From Faecalicatena fissicatena (lineage in GTDB: Bacteria > Bacillota > Clostridia > Lachnospirales > Lachnospiraceae), in the NCBI GenBank assembly GCA_001028025.1, contig LDAQ01000151.1:1-5819 (forward strand): DNA of 5,819 nt, given 5' to 3'. Both the position numbers and the translations under genes were made by a program. The notes under the pieces were generated by a model that saw only the letters and a list, made by a program, of their open reading frames with translations, made no database searches and had not been told where the DNA came from. Positions 1-5,192 of the stretch are shown here, one piece after another. How positions within the stretch are numbered: position 1 is the first letter of the stretch; every line of letters begins with the position of its first letter.

Positions 1-2
1 CC

Positions 3-86
3 ATTATTTCCCTACTCTATTTAATCAGACGCCGCAAAAGAACAGAGGAAATCGTGCGGACAGGGAGAACATATGCGTTTAAATAA
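3..86 (+). CDS. Possible C-terminal tail of an upstream membrane protein (partial)
   Basis: The frame starting at base 3 is open from the window edge to a TAA at 84-86 and reads IISLLYLIRRRKRTEEIVRT followed by GRTYAFK. A hydrophobic end running straight into an Arg/Lys cluster is what the last membrane helix and cytoplasmic tail of a transporter look like. Its stop lies inside the first codons of the AraC gene (start 73), a 14-nt overlap typical of translationally coupled operon genes. The segment is only 27 residues, and a second frame (ending at 82) is also open here, so chance is a real alternative. If real, a transporter would fit beside a sugar-type regulator and kinase, but its family cannot be named. 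Confidence 0.4.
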   Translation: MISLLYLIRRRKRTEEIVRTGRTYAFK

Positions 87-1062
87 AATGACAGACTCAC
101 TGGCTGTTGTAAAGTACTGCCGGGGAGATCTGAGCGGAGGGAACGGGGTGATTCTTCCGCAGGAGCTGCTTAAGCATAATTACAACGAGCTGGAAGAGCA
201 TTATTTTATCCATGATATTCAAAAGCTTTCATCAGGGTTTCCGGAACGGGAAAATATATATATTCTGGGGCATGAGGTGACAGAGGATTTTCCGCTGCAT
301 AATCATGATTTTTTTGAGTTGTGCTATGTGTGTCAGGGTGAGGTGCTGAATGTAATCGATGGTGTTGAGCTGTATATGTCCCGGGGCGATATTGTACTGC
401 TGAATAAAAATGCACTTCAGGAAATACGATGTGTGAATGAGGAGACACTGATCGTAAATGTCTGTATTAAAGATGAGCTTTTTGAGCGGACCCTGAGGGA
501 GTTTGTGCTGGACCAAAATCCTATATCAGAATTTTTGAGATATGAAAATCCGGGACAGGAAAAGTATATGTTTTTTCCTACGGGATACAGTAGAAATATT
601 CCGGTCTTCATGAACAATATGGTCGAAGAATACACACAGGCGGATTTCCATCAGACATTCTCTTTGGAGGCCTGGCTTCTTTTGCTTTTTGACAGACTTG
701 TGAAGAGCGGCAGATACAGTTATTACGGCATTGACAGGCAGGCGATGAAAGTGCTTCAATATGTGCAGGAACATTGTATTTTGCAGACATTGGAGGAGAT
801 GGCGGCCGAGTTAGGCTATAATGCCAATTATCTCACCGGATATATAAAAAAACATACAGGAAGAAACTGCCGCGAAATTATGAAAGAAGCACGGCTGAAT
901 GAGGCGGTCCGTCTGCTGGCAGAGACTGGACTGACTGTTTATCAGGTGTCTGAAGCCTGTGGTTATTCAAGTCCCAGCCATTTTTTCAGGATCTTTAAAG
1001 AAGCGTTCCATATGTCGCCAAAAGAATACAGAAAACAGATACAGACTGGTGCAGATGCTTAA
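73..1062 (+). CDS. AraC-family transcriptional regulator with N-terminal cupin-like sensor domain
   Basis: This 329-residue protein has the usual two-part layout of AraC/XylS regulators of sugar use. Residues about 60-140 form a cupin-like ligand-binding barrel containing the metal- or ligand-site type motif PLHNHDFFEL (74-83) and a GDIVLLN turn (105-111). Residues about 225-323 are the AraC DNA-binding domain with two helix-turn-helix units. The first covers LEEMAAELGYNANYLTGYIK (240-259). The second is VYQVSEACGYSSPSHFFRIF (289-308), followed by the family signature ending in SPKEYRK (315-321). The ATG at 73 is preceded by GGGAG at 63-67; an in-frame ATG at 88 lacks as good a site. It overlaps a possible upstream gene by 14 nt and is followed after 86 nt by a PfkB kinase, so it probably controls a local sugar or sugar-derivative operon. 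The ligand cannot be read from the sequence. Family assignment is firm; the target is inferred. Confidence 0.93.
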   Translation: MRLNKMTDSLAVVKYCRGDLSGGNGVILPQELLKHNYNELEEHYFIHDIQKLSSGFPERENIYILGHEVTEDFPLHNHDFFELCYVCQGEVLNVIDGVELYMSRGDIVLLNKNALQEIRCVNEETLIVNVCIKDELFERTLREFVLDQNPISEFLRYENPGQEKYMFFPTGYSRNIPVFMNNMVEEYTQADFHQTFSLEAWLLLLFDRLVKSGRYSYYGIDRQAMKVLQYVQEHCILQTLEEMAAELGYNANYLTGYIKKHTGRNCREIMKEARLNEAVRLLAETGLTVYQVSEACGYSSPSHFFRIFKEAFHMSPKEYRKQIQTGADA

Positions 1063-1087
1063 AGTCTGCAGCATATCGATTCATTTA

Positions 1088-1103
1088 TGCACAGTGCTGT
1101 GCA
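1088..1103. repeat. Short palindrome between the AraC and PfkB genes
   Basis: TGCACAG-TG-CTGTGCA is a perfect 7-bp inverted repeat around a 2-nt centre, 26 nt after the AraC stop and 46 nt before the kinase start. No T-run follows it, so it is not an intrinsic terminator. It could be a protein binding site or a small hairpin in the operon message. AraC proteins usually bind direct rather than inverted repeats, so a link to the adjacent regulator is not assumed. Confidence 0.4.
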
Positions 1104-1148
1104 GGCGGGATCTGAAAGTTAAAAGTATACTCTGGAGAGGACATGATT

Positions 1149-2090
1149 ATGGATAAAAATGAGATTGTTATTGTGGGTGCTGCAATAGTGGACGTCCTTG
1201 TCTCACCGGCCAACGAGTCGGTGTTTAAAACGGGTTCCTGTCCGGCAGATACTATACATATGTCGATTGGCGGAGACGCGCTGAATGAGGCGACGGTGCT
1301 GGCGAAGCTGGGAAATTCGGGGTGTCCCCGGGTATACCTTGAAACCGTGATAGGGGATGATCTGGCCGGGAAAATTGTGCTGCGGCATTGTGAAAAAATG
1401 GGGATCCAGATGGACAAAAGACATATACACAGTGATCTGGACACTGGAATTAACATTGTCCTTGTTCGGAAAGACGGGGAAAGGTTTTTTCTGACCAACG
1501 CCAATGGGAGTCTGCGCAGGCTTACCCTTGAAGATATAACGGATCCATTACCGGAGAACGCAAAAATCCTGTGTTTTGCAAGCATTTTTGTATACCCTGA
1601 AATGAAAGATTACGAGATGTCAGTACTGTTTAAAAGGGCGAAAAAGCAGGGAATGACGGTCTGCGCGGATATGACAAAATGTAAAAATGGGGAGACAGTC
1701 CATGACATATCAAATGCGCTTTCTTATGTAGATTACCTGTTGCCGAATAAGGAGGAGGCCTTTTTGGTAACTGGGGGCAGGACCGTAGAAGAAGCGGCCG
1801 ACAGTTTTCTGGCTGCCGGTGTCCGGAATGTGGTGATAAAATGCGGCCCGGATGGATGCTTTGTTAAGAATAAAGAGACAGAAATGTGGATATCTGCTGA
1901 GCCGGAAGTAAACTGTGTGGATACAACCGGCGCCGGGGACAGTTTTGTGGCGGGTTTTGTGTATGGCTTATCACGTGGCTGTTCTCTGGAAGAGTGCGCT
2001 GCATATGCTAACCGCTGCGGAGGTATGGCTGTCCGGACAATCGGGGCTGTAGAATGGATTATGAATAGAAAACAGGGAGACATCCTGTGA
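1149..2090 (+). CDS. PfkB-family carbohydrate (ribokinase-like) kinase
   Basis: The 313-residue product has the length and landmarks of the ribokinase/PfkB superfamily, cytosolic kinases that transfer phosphate from ATP to a hydroxyl of a sugar, nucleoside or related compound. Visible are the start VIVGAAIVDVL (residues 6-16), the substrate-side signature GGDALNEATVLAKLG (41-55), the NxxE magnesium motif NKEE (200-203), VIKCGPDGCFV (229-239), and the C-terminal signature DTTGAGDSFVAGF (258-270) with the catalytic Asp at 264 and the anion-hole GAG. The start is placed at the ATG at 1149 because GGAGAGG (1134-1140) sits 8 nt before it. The in-frame ATG at 1143 is only 2 nt from that site. The gene follows the AraC regulator by 86 nt with no clear promoter or terminator between, so cotranscription is likely. 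Substrate is unresolved: fructose, ribose, a ketogluconate or a nucleoside all remain possible. Confidence 0.93.
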   Translation: MDKNEIVIVGAAIVDVLVSPANESVFKTGSCPADTIHMSIGGDALNEATVLAKLGNSGCPRVYLETVIGDDLAGKIVLRHCEKMGIQMDKRHIHSDLDTGINIVLVRKDGERFFLTNANGSLRRLTLEDITDPLPENAKILCFASIFVYPEMKDYEMSVLFKRAKKQGMTVCADMTKCKNGETVHDISNALSYVDYLLPNKEEAFLVTGGRTVEEAADSFLAAGVRNVVIKCGPDGCFVKNKETEMWISAEPEVNCVDTTGAGDSFVAGFVYGLSRGCSLEECAAYANRCGGMAVRTIGAVEWIMNRKQGDIL

Positions 2091-2179
2091 AAAGCTGTAA
2101 TTCTGTGCAGAATATACTAATAAATAGCCCCCTTTATTGAAGCAAATTCATGAAAATAGGCGATATGGACCGAAAAGCC

Positions 2180-2208
2180 TTACAAAAAGTGCAGAAAAAT
2201 GTTATAAT
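2180..2208 (+). promoter_or_regulatory. Promoter for the CarD-family gene (extended -10)
   Basis: A consensus -10 TATAAT (2203-2208) carries the extended element TGT just upstream (2200-2202). The best -35 match is weak, TTACAA (2180-2185) with a 17-bp spacer, which the extended -10 can compensate for. Transcription would begin near 2214-2216, giving a leader of about 110 nt before the ATG at 2327 that includes the hairpin at 2230-2256. Confidence 0.65.
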
Positions 2209-2229
2209 CAAAATATAGAAGCTGAGAAC

Positions 2230-2261
2230 AGGCCGTTACAGATGATGTACCGGCCTTTCTT
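2230..2261 (+). terminator. Terminator-like hairpin in the CarD-gene leader (possible attenuator)
   Basis: AGGCCG (2230-2235) pairs with CGGCCT (2251-2256). Across a T/C mismatch, TAC (2237-2239) pairs with GTA (2247-2249), leaving a 7-nt loop. The 3' side continues as TTTCTT, so this has the shape of a modest intrinsic terminator. It lies after the 2203-2208 promoter and before the CarD gene. It either ends read-through from the kinase gene, ends a very short RNA from that promoter, or works as an attenuator. A weak TATAGT at 2275-2280 could be a second -10 beyond it. Confidence 0.5.
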
Positions 2262-2326
2262 AAATCTAATTTACTATAGTCAGAGTGTACCAGCAGGAGT
2301 ATTGGAAAGAGAGAGGATGCGTGAAA

Positions 2327-2833
2327 ATGAACCCGGGTGAAGTTGTTGTTTATAAGTGCAAAGGGATGTACAAGGTAGAAGATGTGGGAACTTTGAATTT
2401 CGGCTTTGTGGACCGCAGGAAAAAGTATTATACACTGCAGTCGATGGAGGATTCGAGGGAACGGGCCTATGTGCCTACCGAGGATAAGGAGAATATCCGA
2501 AAACCAGTGAGCAGAGATGAAGCAATCGAGCTGATTCACGAATTGGATGAGATTGAAGTGCTCTGGATTCAGAACGAAAAACTGAGAGAGCGGGAATACA
2601 AAGACTGCATCTCCGGATACAGTCCGAAAGATTGGGTGAGAGTGCTGAAGACGCTGCATAAAAGAACGATAAGCAGAGGCAGTATAACGAGTATGGATAA
2701 AAAATACCAGCAGATGATCGAACATGCACTTTATAGTGAACTGGGGTATGCACTTGGGATACCACAGAATAAAGTCGAACATTTTATACAGGAGGAGAAA
2801 GTTTGTATGCGGGATGAGGCAGAAACGGAGTAA
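2327..2833 (+). CDS. CarD-family RNA polymerase-binding transcriptional regulator
   Basis: The 168-residue protein matches the CarD/CdnL family, which bind the RNA polymerase beta subunit and stabilise open promoter complexes. Residues 1-60 form the Tudor-like polymerase interaction domain (GEVVVYKCKGMYKVEDVG at 4-21, KYYTL at 33-37, YVP at 48-50). Residues about 62-158 form the helical DNA-interacting domain (DEAIELI, VLWIQNEKLRERE, WVRVLKTLHKR, YSELGYALGIP). Trp80 is plausibly the equivalent of the tryptophan with which mycobacterial CarD wedges into the -10 upstream edge, judged by alignment from memory. The family normally starts within a few residues of the GEVVVY strand, which favours the ATG at 2327 (GAGAGG 10 nt upstream) over the in-frame GTGs at 2285 and 2321. 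It has its own promoter and no neighbour it clearly serves, so it may act globally or be one of several paralogues. Confidence 0.9.
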   Translation: MNPGEVVVYKCKGMYKVEDVGTLNFGFVDRRKKYYTLQSMEDSRERAYVPTEDKENIRKPVSRDEAIELIHELDEIEVLWIQNEKLREREYKDCISGYSPKDWVRVLKTLHKRTISRGSITSMDKKYQQMIEHALYSELGYALGIPQNKVEHFIQEEKVCMRDEAETE

Positions 2834-2920
2834 AAGTCCGTCTGTCTGAATCGGATAGAGGGATGCCGCCGGGAAAACGGGGAAGGTCTTTGGAAGTAAC
2901 CCTCTTGCGGAGAATCGCTA

Positions 2921-3051
2921 ACGTAAAATAAGCTGTCCATAAGAGCGTGGACAACATGCGGCCAGAAAGCCTGATGCTTTCTGGCCTAAGTTGTCCTGGA
3001 GAGTGATTTGGAAAAACACTTTCCGGCCCTTATGGACAGCTTATTTTATGT
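2921..3051. repeat. Element A: cloverleaf palindrome with two inner hairpins
   Basis: The outer stem joins 2921-2943 to 3029-3051: 23 positions, 22 Watson-Crick pairs and one G-T. Inside are two hairpins. The first has GGACAAC (2949-2955) pairing GTTGTCC (2990-2996), an internal loop, then GGCCAGAAAGC (2960-2970) pairing GCTTTCTGGCC (2976-2986) over a CTGAT loop. The second has GGAGAGTG (2998-3005) pairing CACTTTCC (3017-3024), with TTT/AAA continuing past an A-A mismatch to a GGA loop. The whole is a three-way junction. It begins 87 nt after the CarD-family stop codon, and no U-tract follows any stem, so it is not a standard terminator. It shares architecture and loop sequences with element B (5193-5510). 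It could be a non-autonomous mobile element, a structured RNA or a DNA-folding element; I do not recognise it. Confidence 0.9.
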
Positions 3052-3062
3052 GGAGGAGCGGG

Positions 3063-3137
3063 AAGTACATCTTCCGTGTGATAAACTGCTGTATGGGTCG
3101 GCAGATGCATCTTCCGTATAATAAGCTGCGATAGGGG
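3063..3137 (+). repeat. Degenerate 40-bp-period tandem repeat
   Basis: Positions 3063-3097 and 3103-3137 align at a 40-nt offset with 26 of 35 identities, including the identical core CATCTTCCGT (3068-3077 and 3108-3117) and then RTRATAARCTGC. The first copy also contains the small hairpin GGAAG-TACAT-CTTCC (3061-3075). The ATAAGCTG of copy 2 recurs in the left arm of element A (2928-2935). This may be decayed material from the same element or a pair of binding sites; no function can be assigned. Confidence 0.55.
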
Positions 3138-3227
3138 GCGTAGTTATCAGCCTCAGGGAGGTCTGGTTAGTCTTCTGCTTTGTATTTCCATCCGAGATCT
3201 CTTAAGATGTTTTTTATACGGATATAA

Positions 3228-3255
3228 TTGACTTTTGTATTATTTGTATTATAAT
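3228..3255 (+). promoter_or_regulatory. Promoter for the GntR/membrane-protein operon
   Basis: TTGACT (3228-3233) and a perfect TATAAT (3250-3255) are 16 bp apart in an AT-rich stretch, the best housekeeping-type promoter in the window. Transcription would start near 3261-3263, about 50 nt before the GTG start at 3311. Its -10 overlaps the first in-frame ATG (3254), so that ATG cannot be the translation start of the message made here. Confidence 0.85.
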
Positions 3256-3265
3256 GAATAATACA
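3245..3265. promoter_or_regulatory. Predicted GntR/YtrA-type operator overlapping the -10 box
   Basis: TGTATTA (3245-3251) and TAATACA (3259-3265) form a perfect 7-bp inverted repeat with a 7-nt spacer that covers the -10 box and start point. A dimer bound here would block polymerase. Spacing and TGTA/TACA ends agree with what I recall of YtrA-subfamily operators, so autoregulation by the GntR protein encoded 45 nt downstream is the simplest reading. An extra direct TTGTATTAT copy lies at 3235-3243, next to the one at 3244-3252. Confidence 0.65.
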
Positions 3266-3297
3266 CATATAAATGTACGAACAGGCTGGCCTATTGT

Positions 3298-3307
3298 GGG
3301 AGGTGAT
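3298..3307 (+). promoter_or_regulatory. Ribosome binding site that fixes the GntR start
   Basis: GGGAGGTGAT is a near-perfect complement of the 16S rRNA 3' end and ends a few bases before the GTG at 3311. It places the translation start there rather than at the upstream ATG (3254) inside the promoter. Confidence 0.85.
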
Positions 3308-3310
3308 TAT

Positions 3311-3712
3311 GTGATTTTGAAACTGGATATGTCGGGAGATATTCCGATTTATGTGCAGCTGCGCAATCAGATTGTGATGGGGATTGGCAGGGGGGAGCTT
3401 GAGATTGGGGAGAGGCTTCCGACTGTGCGGCAGCTGGCGTTGGATGCGGGGGTAAATACGATGACTGTGAATAAGGCTTACCAGGTTCTGAAGGCGGAAG
3501 GGTTTATTGAAATTGACAGGCGGCATGGGGCTGTGGTGCGGCCGGCTCTGGATGCGGACGGGGTGTTCCGTGAGAGACTTGAGGCGGAACTGGAACTGCT
3601 TACCGCTGAAGCGAAGCTGAAAGGACTGGATAAACAAGAATTTGTTTCGCTCTGTGAAAAGATCTTTTCAGAGCTGCATCTGCAGGAACGAGAGATGGTT
3701 TCTGAAGGCTAG
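3311..3712 (+). CDS. GntR-family transcriptional regulator, YtrA subfamily
   Basis: The 133-residue product is a short GntR regulator. Residues 10-78 form the winged helix-turn-helix: IPIYVQLRNQI (11-21), then LPTVRQLALDAGVNTMTVNK (36-55), AYQVLKAEGFIE (56-67) and the wing RRHGAVV (70-76). The remaining roughly 55 residues are a small helical, charged dimerisation tail (ERLEAELELLTAEAKLKGLD). The absence of a ligand-binding domain, together with this length, is typical of the YtrA subfamily. These usually repress their own operon, which often encodes membrane or ABC-transport proteins. GTG at 3311 is the start because of the strong ribosome binding site and because the longer frame would begin in the promoter. 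An operator-like repeat overlaps its promoter. It is followed after 69 nt by a multi-pass membrane protein, probably its regulated partner. Confidence 0.92.
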   Translation: MILKLDMSGDIPIYVQLRNQIVMGIGRGELEIGERLPTVRQLALDAGVNTMTVNKAYQVLKAEGFIEIDRRHGAVVRPALDADGVFRERLEAELELLTAEAKLKGLDKQEFVSLCEKIFSELHLQEREMVSEG

Positions 3713-3745
3713 TACATCGTTTAATAATTAACTTACGATATACTA
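3710..3745. repeat. Long inverted repeat starting at the GntR stop codon
   Basis: TAGTACATCGT (3710-3720) pairs with ACGATATACTA (3735-3745): 10 of 11 positions pair, with one C/A mismatch, around a 14-nt AT-rich loop. The left arm begins with the TAG stop of the GntR gene. The T-run needed for an intrinsic terminator is absent, and a strong ribosome binding site follows 22 nt later. It may stabilise or process the intergenic message, tune downstream expression, or act as a second operator. A TATACT at 3739-3744 lacks a convincing -35. Confidence 0.55.
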
Positions 3746-3781
3746 AAAGGGCGCGGGAACAAACATGAAGGAGGATGCTGT

Positions 3782-5182
3782 ATGGTTGTATTTTTGATTT
3801 TTCTTTTTACGGATTTATTTATAACGGTTATTTTCATGGCCGTTTATGGACATCGGAGAACATACAGTGAAGGGATGCTGCTGGGGGTTCATATACCATC
3901 CTATGCTGTACAGGATGAGGAAGTGGAAGCCGTGATGGAGAAACACAGAAGAAGGACGAAATGGTTTTACGGAATAAATCTGATATTGTCAGCAGCGGTC
4001 TGTCTCCTGAATTTCTGGTATCTTTCTATTTTTATTCTTGTGTGGAGCATCTGGCTGATGGAGCTGACAGCAGGAGCCATGGTACTGATCAATGCTGCAC
4101 ACAGACATTTGTATGACATTAAGGTGAAACGGGGCTGGCATGGAGCTTCGGGAAGCAGGATCGTTGTGGTTGACACGAATGTGTCGGCAGAGAACGACAG
4201 GCTGCCTTTCCCGGTCCGGTGGCACATTCCTGTGTTTGCAGCGGCCGCTGCACTGGCTCTGATACCTGGGGTAAGGGAGGTACTTGCAAAGGCTCCTGAA
4301 ATGTGGGGACTGACAGGGGGATCCGCGGCACTGATCCTGTTTTTTACCGGGATGCATTTATGGACGGTTCGCAGAAGCAACGAGGTATATAGCAGCAATA
4401 CGGAGATTAATCTGAGAGTAAACCGTCTGGTTAAGAGAGTCTGGTCTGGAATCTGGATTATCAGTGATTATCTGAATCTGCTGTCTATTGGGACCGTGAT
4501 CTATTCAGGAGTGCGGCAGCACATATTTACCGCCGGGAGTATCATCGGGTATATTGTGATCCAGTGTATCACCGGAATATCAATTCTGGCCGCTTTTTTA
4601 TATCTAAGATGGAAAAAGAAAGATATATTGAAGGAAGATCCGCAGCCGCTTTATGTAGATGATGATATCTACTGGAAGAATGGCTGGTATAATAATCCTA
4701 ATGACACAAGAGTGTGGGTGCCGGACAGATTCTGTACGTCCAATTACTCCACAAATATGGGACGGACAGCGGGAAAGGTCTTTACCTTTAGCATTCTGGG
4801 CTTTGTGCTGGCTACTTTTATTGTCATATTTATCGTGTTCCTAAAGATGGATTTCACTCCCAGATACCTTTCGGTAAACGGAGAAGATGTCAGTATATCA
4901 TCCCCGATGGCTCCTGTTTCTTTTAAACGGGATGAAATACAGAGCATAGAACTGCTGGATCACATGCCGGAGGGGGACTTTACGAGAACGAACGGCCTTG
5001 CAGACGAACGCCAGCTTGTGGGGAAATTCCGGGAGAGGAAAGATGGGGAATTCAGAGTATATATTTACCGAGGCTATTCTCCAATTCTCAAAATAGAACT
5101 TCCGGAGTATACAGTGCTCATAAACAGCGAACAAAAAGGGGAAACACAAAACTGGTATCGGGAATTAGTGAACGGGATTTAG
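3782..5182 (+). CDS. Multi-pass membrane protein with DUF5808-like motif and C-terminal PH-like domain
   Basis: This 466-residue protein of unknown function is preceded by AAGGAGG (3768-3774) 7 nt before the ATG. Hydrophobic segments lie near residues 1-22, 62-80, 81-105, 147-165, 176-193, 222-242, 250-275 and 333-355, so seven or eight membrane helices are likely. Between the last two a hydrophilic stretch holds the motif DDDIYWKNGWYNNPNDTRVW (293-312), continuing VPDR. I recognise this DxxYW...NPxDxRxxVP pattern as the DUF5808 signature of Bacillota membrane proteins. Residues about 357-466 are strand-rich and soluble (YLSVNGEDVSI, VYIYRGYSPILKIELPE), resembling a bacterial PH-type domain. 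A segment near 31-56 (GMLLGVHIPSYAVQDEEVEAVMEKHR) is also typical of these proteins. It follows the YtrA-type regulator by 69 nt, an arrangement common for this family, which suggests a regulated envelope or stress function. No enzyme motif is visible. Confidence 0.85.
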   Translation: MVVFLIFLFTDLFITVIFMAVYGHRRTYSEGMLLGVHIPSYAVQDEEVEAVMEKHRRRTKWFYGINLILSAAVCLLNFWYLSIFILVWSIWLMELTAGAMVLINAAHRHLYDIKVKRGWHGASGSRIVVVDTNVSAENDRLPFPVRWHIPVFAAAAALALIPGVREVLAKAPEMWGLTGGSAALILFFTGMHLWTVRRSNEVYSSNTEINLRVNRLVKRVWSGIWIISDYLNLLSIGTVIYSGVRQHIFTAGSIIGYIVIQCITGISILAAFLYLRWKKKDILKEDPQPLYVDDDIYWKNGWYNNPNDTRVWVPDRFCTSNYSTNMGRTAGKVFTFSILGFVLATFIVIFIVFLKMDFTPRYLSVNGEDVSISSPMAPVSFKRDEIQSIELLDHMPEGDFTRTNGLADERQLVGKFRERKDGEFRVYIYRGYSPILKIELPEYTVLINSEQKGETQNWYRELVNGI

Positions 5183-5192
5183 TCTTGGTGAC

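Noticed and set aside
1126..1131. TATACT as a -10 box for the kinase gene
   Set aside because: It is only 2 nt before the ribosome binding site, so a transcript from it would start at or inside that site; no -35 was convincing.
2137..2340. Open frame of 67 codons on the + strand before the CarD gene
   Set aside because: It runs through the promoter and terminator-like hairpin, has a non-AUG-type start with no ribosome binding site, and its product has no recognisable features.
2180..2782. Reverse-strand open frame of 200 codons opposite the CarD-family gene
   Set aside because: The + strand encodes an unmistakable CarD-family protein; the antisense product has no coherent domain and no ribosome binding site was evident.
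2857..2905. AGAGGG/CCCTCT inverted repeat after the CarD gene as a terminator
   Set aside because: The loop of nearly 40 nt and lack of a T-run make it implausible.
2960..2989. First hairpin of element A as an intrinsic terminator for the CarD gene
   Set aside because: The stem is GC-rich, but TAAGTTGT rather than a U-tract follows, and the hairpin is part of a larger fold.
3189..3216. Weak hairpin with a T6 run (CATC...GATG then TTTTTT) upstream of the GntR promoter as a terminator
   Set aside because: The stem is four AT-rich pairs with alternative self-complementary folds; too weak to call.
3167..3637. Reverse-strand open frame of 156 codons opposite the GntR gene
   Set aside because: It is antisense to a clearly conserved helix-turn-helix gene, covers its promoter, and its product is rich in His, Gln and Pro with no domain pattern.
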